Below are positions 49,638 through 57,816 of a DNA stretch of 64,000 nt, piece after piece. The position numbers were made by a program, and so were the translations under genes. Source of the DNA: Diaphorobacter sp. HDW4B. Its GTDB lineage: Bacteria > Pseudomonadota > Gammaproteobacteria > Burkholderiales > Burkholderiaceae_C. The notes below the pieces were generated by a model that saw only the letters and a program-made list of their open reading frames with translations, did no database searches and was not told the origin of the DNA. The stretch's first letter is position 1; the number at the start of each line of letters is the position of its first letter. The stretch lies in NCBI RefSeq assembly GCF_011305535.1, contig NZ_CP049905.1, positions 1,560,001-1,624,000 on the forward strand, given 5' to 3'.

Positions 49638-50072
49638 ATGACAACAATAACCATGACCGATCCCGAAACTCTGCGCACCATCGCCCCCAGCCTGCCTGAC
49701 GACAAGGAACTGGTTCTGCGCGTCATCCCCATGCCCGGCGACACCAACGGCAATGGCGACATCTTCGGCGGCTGGGTGATGGCCCAGGTCGACTTGGCCG
49801 GCTCCGTTCTGCCCGCCCGTCTGTCCCAAGGTCGTGTCGCGACCGTGGCGGTGAAGGAATTCATCTTCAAGCAGCCCGTGCGCGTGGGCGACATTCTGTC
49901 GTTCTTCGCCAGTGTGACCCGCGTGGGCAACACCTCCATCACCGTGGATGTGGAAGTGTTCGCCGAACGCATGTCGCTGCAGGGCCAGCACATCAAGGTG
50001 ACCGATGCGACGCTGACCTATGTGGCCATCGACGAGCACGGCCATTCGCGCGCCATCTCCAAGAAGGCGTGA
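49638..50072 (+). CDS. Acyl-CoA thioesterase, YciA-like hotdog protein
   Basis: 144 residues. A single hotdog domain with MPGDTNGNGDIFGGWVMAQVDLAG, the catalytic-loop signature of YciA/BACH acyl-CoA hydrolases, and VAVKEFIFKQPVRVGDILSF. It releases CoA from acyl-CoA. The start at 49638 is chosen by the family start; the ATG at 49653 is possible too, and the frame is open to 49554. It stands alone and has a strong terminator 52 bases after its stop. Confidence 0.9.
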   Translation: MTTITMTDPETLRTIAPSLPDDKELVLRVIPMPGDTNGNGDIFGGWVMAQVDLAGSVLPARLSQGRVATVAVKEFIFKQPVRVGDILSFFASVTRVGNTSITVDVEVFAERMSLQGQHIKVTDATLTYVAIDEHGHSRAISKKA

Positions 50073-50123
50073 ACAAAGGCCTGATCGGGGCTGCGATTTC
50101 GCAGCTTTGAATCACCAAAAAAA

Positions 50124-50156
50124 CAAAGGCGATGCATTCAATATGCATCGCCTTTT
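50124..50156. terminator. Bidirectional intrinsic terminator between the YciA-like gene and the bactofilin gene
   Basis: A 13-base perfect stem (50124-50136 with 50142-50154), loop of five, T run on the plus strand and A run before it (T run on the minus strand). It serves both convergent genes. Confidence 0.92.
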
Positions 50157-50235
50157 TGCTTTGTGGCTTCACTCACCTCAGCGGCAACCTTTCCGTTGCC
50201 TGAATAGCTGGGGTGCGTTCAGCGGTCTCGCTCGA

Positions 50236-50826
50236 TCAAGAAGCCGCTGCGGCCGACGCCGCGGAGGTGCTGCTCGACGAAGCAGAAGACGAGGAAGCAC
50301 TGCTGCGCGAAGAACCGCTGCCGATGCCGGCCTCGATTTCGCCGGACAGCTGGCCGCCTTCTTCAATCACGACCTTGCCGTAGCGGATCTTGCCGCTGAC
50401 CTTGCCGGTGCTGTAGATCACCAGCTTGTCGCGCACGGTCAGCGTGCCGTTGAATTCGCCATGGATTTCGGCGATGTCGATTTCTGCCGAGCCGCGGAAC
50501 GCGCCCTGTTCGGCAATCTGGATCACGCGCGAATCCATGGTGGCTTCGACCGTGCCTTCCACCACCAAGGTGTCGCAATCGGTGATCTCGACGCCCTTGA
50601 GCTTGATGTTCGGTCCGACGGTCAGTTTGCTGCCGGCCGATTCGCCGACGACGCTGGATGCTGGCTTGCTCACGATGGAACCGAGTCCTCCGCTGGTGGT
50701 CGATGCAGCAGGTGCTGCGGGAGTGCCGCCTGACAACGACGATCCGCTGCCCAGCACCGAGCTCGGTTGGCGAGGTTGCAGGACGTCGGAATCACGTTTG
50801 CCGAAAAATGGGTTTTGCACAGCCAT
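50236..50826 (-). CDS. Bactofilin (polymer-forming cytoskeletal protein)
   Basis: 196 residues. The central beta-helix domain (about 66-165) has the repeated turns LTVGPNIKLKGVEI, DTLVVEGTVEATMDS, GAFRGSAEIDIAEIHGEF and GKVSGKIRYGKVVIEEGGQLSGEI, typical of bactofilins that polymerise without nucleotide. The flanks are low-complexity: a Ser/Ala/Gly N-terminal arm and a Ser/Ala tail of about 30 residues. AGGAG lies before the ATG at 50826. Probable role in cell shape or polar scaffolding. Confidence 0.93.
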   Translation of the reverse strand: MAVQNPFFGKRDSDVLQPRQPSSVLGSGSSLSGGTPAAPAASTTSGGLGSIVSKPASSVVGESAGSKLTVGPNIKLKGVEITDCDTLVVEGTVEATMDSRVIQIAEQGAFRGSAEIDIAEIHGEFNGTLTVRDKLVIYSTGKVSGKIRYGKVVIEEGGQLSGEIEAGIGSGSSRSSASSSSASSSSTSAASAAAAS

Positions 50827-51198
50827 CAATTCTCCTTGGAAATAACACTTAACCAGAATCTGCAAAGAATCTGTTCATTGGGCACCTTACGCGACAAGCG
50901 CGGTCAGCGTCAAACAAGCCCCGACGGTGCGCTCGGACTCGTCCAGCAAGCTCGTGCGCCAATTCGGGAAATGGATGTGCAACCGACTCGCATCATGTGC
51001 GTTGCTGCGTGCTTGCCAGTGATGTCGTTTGACAATGGCAATCACGCGTGCCCATTGGCGAAGAATCGTAATGAGTAATTGAGGCGCTATCCGTCTGGTT
51101 ACGCAAGAAGCGTAACCAAATGGGTCCAGCGTTGCATGCTCTTGCAGTGTTTGCAGCGGCAAACAGCGCAACGGCCAAGGCAAGCGGGCGCGCGGTGA
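50827..51198. other. Intergenic stretch between the PaaI-like gene and the bactofilin gene
   Basis: 372 bases. Open frames of about 100 codons on both strands have no recognisable features and I do not call them. The only structure I see is the stem-loop at 51096-51118. Confidence 0.5.
51096..51118. other. Perfect 9-bp stem-loop 3' of the PaaI-like thioesterase gene
   Basis: TGGTTACGC (51096-51104) pairs with GCGTAACCA (51110-51118), loop AAGAA. It lies 81 bases after the stop on the minus strand, with no T run. Confidence 0.55.
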
Positions 51199-51690
51199 TC
51201 AGGAGACGATGTAGGAGGCCGTGCCGACGGACAGCAGCTCGTCCTTGGCGGAGAGAAACTCCATGCGCACGGTCGCCACGCGCGAACCGAGCCGCAGCAC
51301 CTGGGCGCGCTGTTTGAAGTGCGGGCCAATGGCGGCGCGCAGATAGTCGATGCGCAGGTCGATGGTGCCCAGCTTGGCAAAACGCTGCAGGCGCTTGGCC
51401 GGTGGCTCGTCCATGTGCCGCGCGCCGATGGCTGCCATCACCGCAAGTCCGGCCATGGCGTCGAGCGCCGAGCTGATCACGCCGCCGTGCACGCGGTTGT
51501 AGGCGAAATGGCCGACCAGCTCGGGCTTCATCTCGATGCGCGCCTCCACGCCTTCCGGCGCGATGCGCGTGACCTGCAGACCGATCACCTGATTGAAGGC
51601 GATCTGCCGCTCGAACACGTCGGTCAACGCATCGATGAATTCGAGCTCGAAGGCGACCGGCTCGGCCGCGAGAGAGACATCCGCCTTCAT
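51199..51690 (-). CDS. PaaI-like hotdog thioesterase
   Basis: 163 residues from the ATG at 51690, chosen because it lies four bases after the stop of the enoyl-CoA hydratase gene. The hotdog core is GHFAYNRVHGGVISSALDAMAGLAVMAAIG, with the loop NRVHGGV where PaaI/YigI-type enzymes bind CoA. It is the last gene of the beta-oxidation operon and should release acyl chains from CoA. Confidence 0.85.
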   Translation of the reverse strand: MKADVSLAAEPVAFELEFIDALTDVFERQIAFNQVIGLQVTRIAPEGVEARIEMKPELVGHFAYNRVHGGVISSALDAMAGLAVMAAIGARHMDEPPAKRLQRFAKLGTIDLRIDYLRAAIGPHFKQRAQVLRLGSRVATVRMEFLSAKDELLSVGTASYIVS

Positions 51691-51694
51691 GCGA

Positions 51695-52471
51695 TCACAG
51701 CTTGCTGAAATCGGGCGCGCGCTTTTCCATGAACGCCGTGAAGGCTTCCTTCGCAGCAGGCTCGCCCAGCATGCGGCCAAAACTGGCCGCTTCTTCGTCG
51801 ATGCGCGCGAGCAGCTCATCGGCGGTGGTCTTCTTGAGCAGGCGCTTGGTTTCCATCAGCGAGGCCAGCGACTTGGCCGCTAGCTTCTTGGCCTGCATCT
51901 GGGTGACCATGTTGCATTCGGTAGGCGGCACGACACGGTTGACCAGCCCCACTTCCAGAGCCGCCTCGGCCATGAAGGGTTCGCCGAGCAGCAGCGCTTC
52001 AGCGGCGCGGTGGTAGCCGAGCATCTGCGGCGCGAGCAGGCTGGAACCCGCTTCAGGGCACACGCCCAGATTCACGAACGGCATGGAGAACGCGGCGTTG
52101 TCGCCCGCGTAGACCAGATCGCAGTGGAACAGCATGGTCGTGCCCACGCCGACCGCCGGACCGCAGACGGCTGCAAGCATCGGCTTGGGGAACGTGGCCA
52201 GCACACGCAGAAAGCGGAACACCGGTGCGTTCTGGGTCGTTGGCGGGTTGTGCAGAAAATCGCTGATGTCATTGCCCGCACTGAAGATCGCCACATCGCC
52301 TTGAAACACCACCACGCGCGTCGCGGCGTCGGCCTTGGCGTTGTCCAGCGCATCCGCCATCTGGGTGTACATCGACGCGGTGAACGAATTCTTCTTCGTG
52401 ACGCGGTTGAAAGTGATGGTGGTGACACCTTGTTCGTGGTGGACCAAGATGTCCTGTGCGGGCGTGCTCAT
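51695..52471 (-). CDS. Enoyl-CoA hydratase/isomerase family protein
   Basis: 258 residues, crotonase fold. The oxyanion-hole stretches are IFSAGNDISDF and CGPAVGVGTTMLFHCDLVYA; LGVCPEAGSSLLAP holds the second catalytic region with Glu. The absence of the second catalytic Glu of classic hydratases (the equivalent region reads AVGVG) means isomerase or another crotonase activity cannot be excluded. AGGAG upstream of 52471. Fourth enzyme of the cluster. Confidence 0.88.
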   Translation of the reverse strand: MSTPAQDILVHHEQGVTTITFNRVTKKNSFTASMYTQMADALDNAKADAATRVVVFQGDVAIFSAGNDISDFLHNPPTTQNAPVFRFLRVLATFPKPMLAAVCGPAVGVGTTMLFHCDLVYAGDNAAFSMPFVNLGVCPEAGSSLLAPQMLGYHRAAEALLLGEPFMAEAALEVGLVNRVVPPTECNMVTQMQAKKLAAKSLASLMETKRLLKKTTADELLARIDEEAASFGRMLGEPAAKEAFTAFMEKRAPDFSKL

Positions 52472-52547
52472 GTGTAGTGGCTCCTGAATTTTTTCGAGAT
52501 GGGAAACGGACGGCTCCGGCCAAATCGGCACGGCCCCGTTCGTTCGC

Positions 52548-53381
52548 TTATTCCTTGTAGTAGACGATCTGGCTGCTGGTGGCCAGCATCAGGCCATCGG
52601 CATTCCACAATTGTGCCGTCTGATCAAAGAAGCCATTGCGAAATTCCTGCGCACTGGCCTGTGCAAAAAGAAAGCCGCTGCCGGTCTGCGCAAGCTGCTC
52701 GCGATTGGCGTGAAAATAAGTCGTGATCGACACGGTGCCGATCGGCACGCGGCGCGCGCGGCGCAGCCAGATGCGCGGAAAGAACAGATCGGACGCAGCC
52801 GCGAGCGATACGAAATCCAACGGACGCTCCGGCACATCGCGCACCCACAGCTGCGACAGGCTGGTGTCGCCGCTGTCATCCCAGACGCTCGGGAAATTGC
52901 CGGAAACCGGGCGCATGTCGTAGGCGCTGAGCCATTGCGCACGGAAGATCGGCTCCGCCCGTTCGAAGTTCTCAGGCCCCGGCGCGACGGGCATCTTCAC
53001 GTCCGAAACACCCCAGGTCTCGCGGCGCAAAGCCGTCATCGCGGTGGCCGTGGTCGCCACCACCATCTCGCCGTCCGGGCCAGCTTGCTCCAGCGTCAGC
53101 ATCCAGTGCTGCGTCGACCGATTGGTGCGCACCGGATTGGCACGGATGGTGAATTCGCCTTCGGTCACCGCGCCCGCAAAGTTCACCGTCAACGAAATCG
53201 GATCGCCCAGCAACTGCGGATGCTTGAGCACCGCCTCCAGCATGGCCGCTGCGGTGATGCCGCCGAACGGCCCCACCATGTTCCAGTAGGCTTGCGTCGT
53301 GCGGCCGGTGTAGACGCCGGGCTCGCGGGCCTGGAGCGCCATTGCGTCGTCCAGAGGATGAATCGTGGCTTGGTTTGTCAT
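52548..53381 (-). CDS. Acyl-CoA thioesterase, TesB-like double-hotdog family
   Basis: 277 residues from the ATG at 53381. Two hotdog halves: QAYWNMVGPFGGITAAAMLEAV in the first and RIWLRRARRVPIGTVSITTYFHAN in the second; both are typical of TesB-like proteins (also listed as acyl-CoA thioesterase domain family). It lies between the thiolase and hydratase genes of the beta-oxidation cluster. Confidence 0.82.
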   Translation of the reverse strand: MTNQATIHPLDDAMALQAREPGVYTGRTTQAYWNMVGPFGGITAAAMLEAVLKHPQLLGDPISLTVNFAGAVTEGEFTIRANPVRTNRSTQHWMLTLEQAGPDGEMVVATTATAMTALRRETWGVSDVKMPVAPGPENFERAEPIFRAQWLSAYDMRPVSGNFPSVWDDSGDTSLSQLWVRDVPERPLDFVSLAAASDLFFPRIWLRRARRVPIGTVSITTYFHANREQLAQTGSGFLFAQASAQEFRNGFFDQTAQLWNADGLMLATSSQIVYYKE

Positions 53382-53510
53382 GCTTGCCAGTGTGCCGGTT
53401 TTTGCGAAAAGCCGTGGTCGTGATGGTGACTCGTCACTCCCCAAATGCGCCAAAGCGATGCGGCGAACACGGGAGTCGACGTCCCGCGCTCACGCATCGC
53501 CTTGTCAGCT

Positions 53511-54707
53511 TCAGACGCGCTCGAAAATCCCGGCAGCGCCCTGCCCCATGCCCACGCACATCGTCACCATGCCGTACTTCAGCTTCTTGCGCTGCAGCGC
53601 GTGCACGACGGTCGCAGAACGGATCGCACCCGTTGCGCCCAGCGGGTGGCCCAACGCAATCGCGCCGCCCATCGGGTTGACCTTGGTGGGATCGAGGCCC
53701 AGCGTGTTGATCACGGCGAGCGACTGCGCGGCAAAGGCTTCGTTCAGCTCGAACCAGTCGATGTCATCCTGCTTCAAGCCCGCATAACGCAGCGCGGCTG
53801 GAATCGCTTCGATCGGGCCAATGCCCATGATCGCAGGAGGAACACCCTTGCTCGCGTAGCTCACAAAGCGTGCGAGCGGTGTGAGGTTGAAGCGCTTGAT
53901 CGCAGCTTCGCTGGCGATGATCAGCGCACCTGCGCCATCGCTGGTCTGCGAGCTGTTGCCCGCCGTGACCGAACCGCGTGCGGCAAACACCGTGCGCAGT
54001 TTGGCCAGGCCTTCCAGCGATGTGTCAGGACGCGGACCTTCGTCGAGGCTCACCGTGCGTGTGCTCACCACGGTCTCGCCCTTGGCCAGATCGAGGCCGC
54101 GATCCGTCACGTCAATCGGTGTGATTTCGCTGGCGAACTCACCGGCTTGCTGAGCCGCGATGGCGCGCTTGTGCGACTCCAGCGCGAACGCGTCCTGCGC
54201 CTCACGAGTCACCTTCCATTGCTGCGCGACCTTCTCTGCGGTCAGGCCCATGCCGTAGGCAATGCCCACGTCACCATCGCGCTCGAAGATCGAAGGCGAG
54301 AGCGAGGGCGCGTTGCCCATCATCGGCACCATGCTCATGCTTTCCACGCCAGCGGCAATCATCACATCGGCCTCGCCCACACGGATGCGGTCGGCCGCCA
54401 TCGCGACGGCAGACAGACCCGATGCGCAGAAGCGATTCACGGTGATGCCACCCACGCTGGTCGGCAGACCTGCCAGCACCGAACCGATACGCGCCACGTT
54501 CAGACCTTGCTGCGCTTCAGGAATCGCACAGCCGCAAATGATGTCCTCGATGGCTTTCGGATCGAGACTGGGCACCTGCGCCAGCGCCGATTTCAGAATC
54601 GTCGCGAGCAGATCATCCGGTCGGTAGTTGCGGAAGAAGCCCTTGTGCGAACGACCAATCGGCGTGCGCGTGGCGGCAACGATGTAGGCGTCTTGCTGTT
54701 GTTTCAT
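53511..54707 (-). CDS. Acetyl-CoA acyltransferase (thiolase)
   Basis: 398 residues. The acyl-accepting Cys is in VNRFCASGLSAV, the His in GGAIALGHPLGATGA and the second Cys in MCVGMGQGAAGIFE. The length and N-terminus (DAYIVAATRTPIGRSHKG) are those of degradative thiolases of the FadA/FadI type. It cleaves 3-ketoacyl-CoA in the last step of each beta-oxidation round. The gene lies 28 bases after the multifunctional dehydrogenase gene. Confidence 0.93.
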   Translation of the reverse strand: MKQQQDAYIVAATRTPIGRSHKGFFRNYRPDDLLATILKSALAQVPSLDPKAIEDIICGCAIPEAQQGLNVARIGSVLAGLPTSVGGITVNRFCASGLSAVAMAADRIRVGEADVMIAAGVESMSMVPMMGNAPSLSPSIFERDGDVGIAYGMGLTAEKVAQQWKVTREAQDAFALESHKRAIAAQQAGEFASEITPIDVTDRGLDLAKGETVVSTRTVSLDEGPRPDTSLEGLAKLRTVFAARGSVTAGNSSQTSDGAGALIIASEAAIKRFNLTPLARFVSYASKGVPPAIMGIGPIEAIPAALRYAGLKQDDIDWFELNEAFAAQSLAVINTLGLDPTKVNPMGGAIALGHPLGATGAIRSATVVHALQRKKLKYGMVTMCVGMGQGAAGIFERV

Positions 54708-54735
54708 ATTCAGTACTCCTTGCGTGACGCATTCA

Positions 54736-57138
54736 TCAGTTACGAACCGGCTTGCCGGTATTCAACATGCCGAGAATGCGTTCATGCGTCTTCGGATGCG
54801 CGATCAGATGGGTGAACGCCTTGCGCTCGAGCTTCAGCAGATATTGCTCGTCCACCAGCGTGCCGGCATCCACATCGCCGCCGCAGACGATCTCTGCGAT
54901 CAGCGATGCAATGTGCTGGTCGAACTCGCTGATGAAACCACCATCGCGCATGTTCACGAGCGAGCCCTTGATGGTGGCGATGCCGCTGCGGCCCGCCACC
55001 GGGAAGGTGCGCGCCAACGGTGCACGCCAGCCGGAATCCGCCATGGACTTGGCTTCGTTGATGGCCACGTAAAGCAGCTCGTCCTTGTGCGCGACGATGA
55101 TGTCGCTGTCCAGCAAATACCCGAGCTTGCGCGATTCAATCGCACTGGTGCCCACCTTGGCCATCGCCGCTGCGGTGAAGCCTTCGGTGAGGAACGGCAG
55201 CAAATCCTTGCCCGTGCTCGTTGCCGCATTTTCAGCAGCGCGACGAGCGATGTAGGTGAGACCACCCGCGCCCGGCACCAGGCCCACGCCCACTTCGACG
55301 AGGCCGATGTAGCTTTCCATGTGCGCCACGCGGCGTGCGGAATACACCGACAGTTCGCAGCCGCCGCCCAGCGCCATGCCGTGGATCGCAGCGACCACCG
55401 GCACTTGCGCGTAGCGCATGCGCAGCATCATGTTCTGCAGTTCCTGCTCGATGCTTTCAATCGCATCGGCACCGCCCACGACGAACGCGGGCATTGTCGC
55501 TTCCAGATCGGCACCCACGCTGAAAGGCGCGTCGCCGGACCAGATCACCATCGCCTTGAAATCGCTCTCGGCCACATCGACGGCTTCCATCAGGCCTTCC
55601 ATGACTTCGGGACTGATGGCGTGCATCTTGTTCTTGATGCTGGCGATCAGCACTTCGCCGTCGAGCGTCCAGGTGCGCAGCGCCTTGCTTTCGGCAATCG
55701 TCGTACCAGCGGTTTGCCAATCGGGCAGATTGGATTCACCCAGCAGCTTCTCGGGGAAAATCTGACGCGAATAGACCGGCAGCTCGCGGCGTGGAATGAA
55801 TTTGCCTTGCGATGCGCTCCACGAACCTTGCGCGGTGTGCACGCCACCGGCCTCGGCCACGGGGCCCTCGAACACCCACTTGGGCAGCGGCGCTTTGGTG
55901 AGTGCCTTGCCTGCATCGATGTCTTCCTGCACCATCTTTGCGACTTCCAGCCAACCGGCTTCCTGCCACAGCTCGAATGGGCCTTGCTTCATGCCGAAGC
56001 CCCAGCGCATGGCCTGGTCGATGTCGCGTGCGGTGTCGGCGATGTGTTCCAGATGGATTGCAGCGTAGTGAAAACTGTCGCGCAGAATCGCCCACAGGAA
56101 CTGACCGGGCGCACCTTCCGCGCCGCGCAGCAGCTTCAGGCGCTCGCCCGCAGGCTTCTTGAGCATGCGCGCATAGACGTCGTCGGCCTTGCCACCTGCG
56201 GGGATGTAGTCTTCGCTGTCCAGCTCGAACTGCAGAATGTCGCGACCGACTTTCTTGAAGAAACCTGCCTTGGTTTTCTGTCCGAGGTTCTTCAGATCGA
56301 GCAGCTTCTGCAGCACCTTGGGCGTGCCGAAATTGCCGTAGAACGGATCGGTTTCCAGCGTCAGGTTGTCCTGCAGCGTCTTGATGACATGCGCCATCGT
56401 GTCCAGGCCCACCACGTCCGCCGTGCGGAATGTACCGCTGGATGCGCGGCCCAGCTTCTTGCCGGTGAGGTCGTCCACCACGTCGTAGGTGAGACCGAAA
56501 TTCTCAGCCTGCTTCATCGTCGAAAGCATGCCGGCGATGCCGATGCGGTTGGCGATGAAGTTGGGCGTATCGTGTGCGCGCACCACGCCCTTGCCGAGCG
56601 TGGTGGTGACGAAGGTTTCGAGCTGGTCGAGCACTTCGGCGTTGGTCGTCGGCGTGTTGATCAACTCCACCAGTTGCATGTAGCGCGGTGGGTTGAAGAA
56701 GTGGATGCCGCAAAAGCGCGGCTTGATCGCATCGGGCAGCGCTTCGGAGAGCTTGGTGATCGACAGGCCCGACGTGTTCGATGCCACGAGCGCGGTCTTG
56801 GCAACGAAGGGCGCGATCTTGTGATACAGATCGAGCTTCCAATCCATGCGCTCGGCAATCGCTTCGATGATCAGATCACAACCCTTGAGCAGCTTCATGT
56901 GCTCTTCGTAGTTGGCGGGCTGGATCAGATCAGCGTCTTCGGCCACACCAATCGGCGATGGCTTGAGCTTCTTGAGATTGACAATCGCCTTCTCCGCAAT
57001 CGCGCTCTTCGGACCTTCCTTGGCAGGCAGGTCGAACAGGATCACGGGCACTTTCACATTGACGAGATGGGCCGCAATCTGCGCACCCATCACGCCCGCG
57101 CCGAGCACGGCGACTTTCTTCACCTGGAATCTAGACAT
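54736..57138 (-). CDS. 3-Hydroxyacyl-CoA dehydrogenase / enoyl-CoA hydratase (FadN-type)
   Basis: 800 residues. N-terminal NAD-binding dehydrogenase (VAVLGAGVMGAQIAAHL, SNTSGLSITKL, CGIHFFNPP) followed by the C-terminal 3HCDH domain and then a crotonase domain (FSVGADLEA, GMALGGGCELSVYSARRVA). The dehydrogenase comes first and the hydratase last, the order of FadN, reverse to E. coli FadB. It carries out the middle two steps of beta-oxidation and pairs with the thiolase downstream. Confidence 0.93.
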   Translation of the reverse strand: MSRFQVKKVAVLGAGVMGAQIAAHLVNVKVPVILFDLPAKEGPKSAIAEKAIVNLKKLKPSPIGVAEDADLIQPANYEEHMKLLKGCDLIIEAIAERMDWKLDLYHKIAPFVAKTALVASNTSGLSITKLSEALPDAIKPRFCGIHFFNPPRYMQLVELINTPTTNAEVLDQLETFVTTTLGKGVVRAHDTPNFIANRIGIAGMLSTMKQAENFGLTYDVVDDLTGKKLGRASSGTFRTADVVGLDTMAHVIKTLQDNLTLETDPFYGNFGTPKVLQKLLDLKNLGQKTKAGFFKKVGRDILQFELDSEDYIPAGGKADDVYARMLKKPAGERLKLLRGAEGAPGQFLWAILRDSFHYAAIHLEHIADTARDIDQAMRWGFGMKQGPFELWQEAGWLEVAKMVQEDIDAGKALTKAPLPKWVFEGPVAEAGGVHTAQGSWSASQGKFIPRRELPVYSRQIFPEKLLGESNLPDWQTAGTTIAESKALRTWTLDGEVLIASIKNKMHAISPEVMEGLMEAVDVAESDFKAMVIWSGDAPFSVGADLEATMPAFVVGGADAIESIEQELQNMMLRMRYAQVPVVAAIHGMALGGGCELSVYSARRVAHMESYIGLVEVGVGLVPGAGGLTYIARRAAENAATSTGKDLLPFLTEGFTAAAMAKVGTSAIESRKLGYLLDSDIIVAHKDELLYVAINEAKSMADSGWRAPLARTFPVAGRSGIATIKGSLVNMRDGGFISEFDQHIASLIAEIVCGGDVDAGTLVDEQYLLKLERKAFTHLIAHPKTHERILGMLNTGKPVRN

Positions 57139-57215
57139 ACTGTTGGTTCCTCAGAAATTCCATCATTCAAATTCGTGCACGCCGCTTCCCACTTCGTTGG
57201 CCTCATCATTCAGAT

Positions 57216-57315
57216 GGCCGCGGAGCAGGCCATGCCAGCAAACGCCGCGCTAGGGCCGCCCCGACGCGCTGGCGTTGTCCCCCTTCAGGGGGAAGGCGCG
57301 CAGCGACTCAGGGGG
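57216..57315. repeat. 100-bp intergenic repeat, copy A
   Basis: Aligns without gaps over 100 bases with 62430-62529, with 13 differences by my count. It contains a CCCCC/GGGGG hairpin with a four-base loop and an outer AACGCC/GGCGTT pair. It lies between the FadN-type gene and the DUF2147 gene, ending five bases from the DUF2147 stop. Confidence 0.85.
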
Positions 57316-57319
57316 GCCG

Positions 57320-57754
57320 TCAATTGACGCGTTGCCACGTCTGCGTGCGCCAGAAAGGGCCCAAATAACCGCGCACTTCGAGCTTCGCGCCACCATCTAC
57401 AGGCGTGAAGCTGGCGCGGTATTCCTTGCCGTTTTCGGGATCGATGATCTTGCCGCCGGACCACACGTCCTTGTCGGCTTCCTTCTTGCCACCACGGATG
57501 ATGTCGAGCCCGACGATGGGCTTGTCCTTGCGGTCATCCTTGCATTCGGTGCAGTTGGGGTGGTCCTCCGCCCCCTTCTTGAGCGTCTTTTCGATGCGAC
57601 CGCTGAGGCCACCCGCCGCATCGCTGATGCGGATTTCGGCCTTGGCTTCGCCGGTCTTGTCGTCCTGGCTGCGCCAGAGGCCGACAGGCGAAACCTGCGC
57701 GAATGCGGGCACTGCGAGTGCCATGCCGAGCACGGCTGCGAATATTTTTTTCAT
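57320..57754 (-). CDS. DUF2147 family secreted protein
   Basis: 144 residues from the ATG at 57754 with GGAGA upstream; signal peptide 1-20 (ending VPAFAQ). The domain has VGLWRSQDDKTGEAKAEIRI and the LRGYLGPFWRTQTW-like end (here VRGYLGPFWRTQTWQRV). Proteins of this family are exported and of unknown function. It lies inside the beta-oxidation cluster, between acyl-CoA dehydrogenase and FadN-type genes, which suggests a link to lipid uptake or the envelope. Confidence 0.85.
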   Translation of the reverse strand: MKKIFAAVLGMALAVPAFAQVSPVGLWRSQDDKTGEAKAEIRISDAAGGLSGRIEKTLKKGAEDHPNCTECKDDRKDKPIVGLDIIRGGKKEADKDVWSGGKIIDPENGKEYRASFTPVDGGAKLEVRGYLGPFWRTQTWQRVN

Positions 57755-57816
57755 ACGGTCTCCATCGCAAAAAAAGCAGCTCAAGTTTTCAGAGGCTGAA
57801 CAACGCGCAACGCGAT

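Noticed and set aside
50887-51183. 98-codon minus-strand frame in the gap upstream of the bactofilin gene
   Set aside because: No ribosome binding site, no motif, ordinary for G+C-rich non-coding DNA.
54724-57327. 867-codon plus-strand open frame opposite the FadN-type gene
   Set aside because: Shadow of a clear beta-oxidation gene; no recognisable motif.
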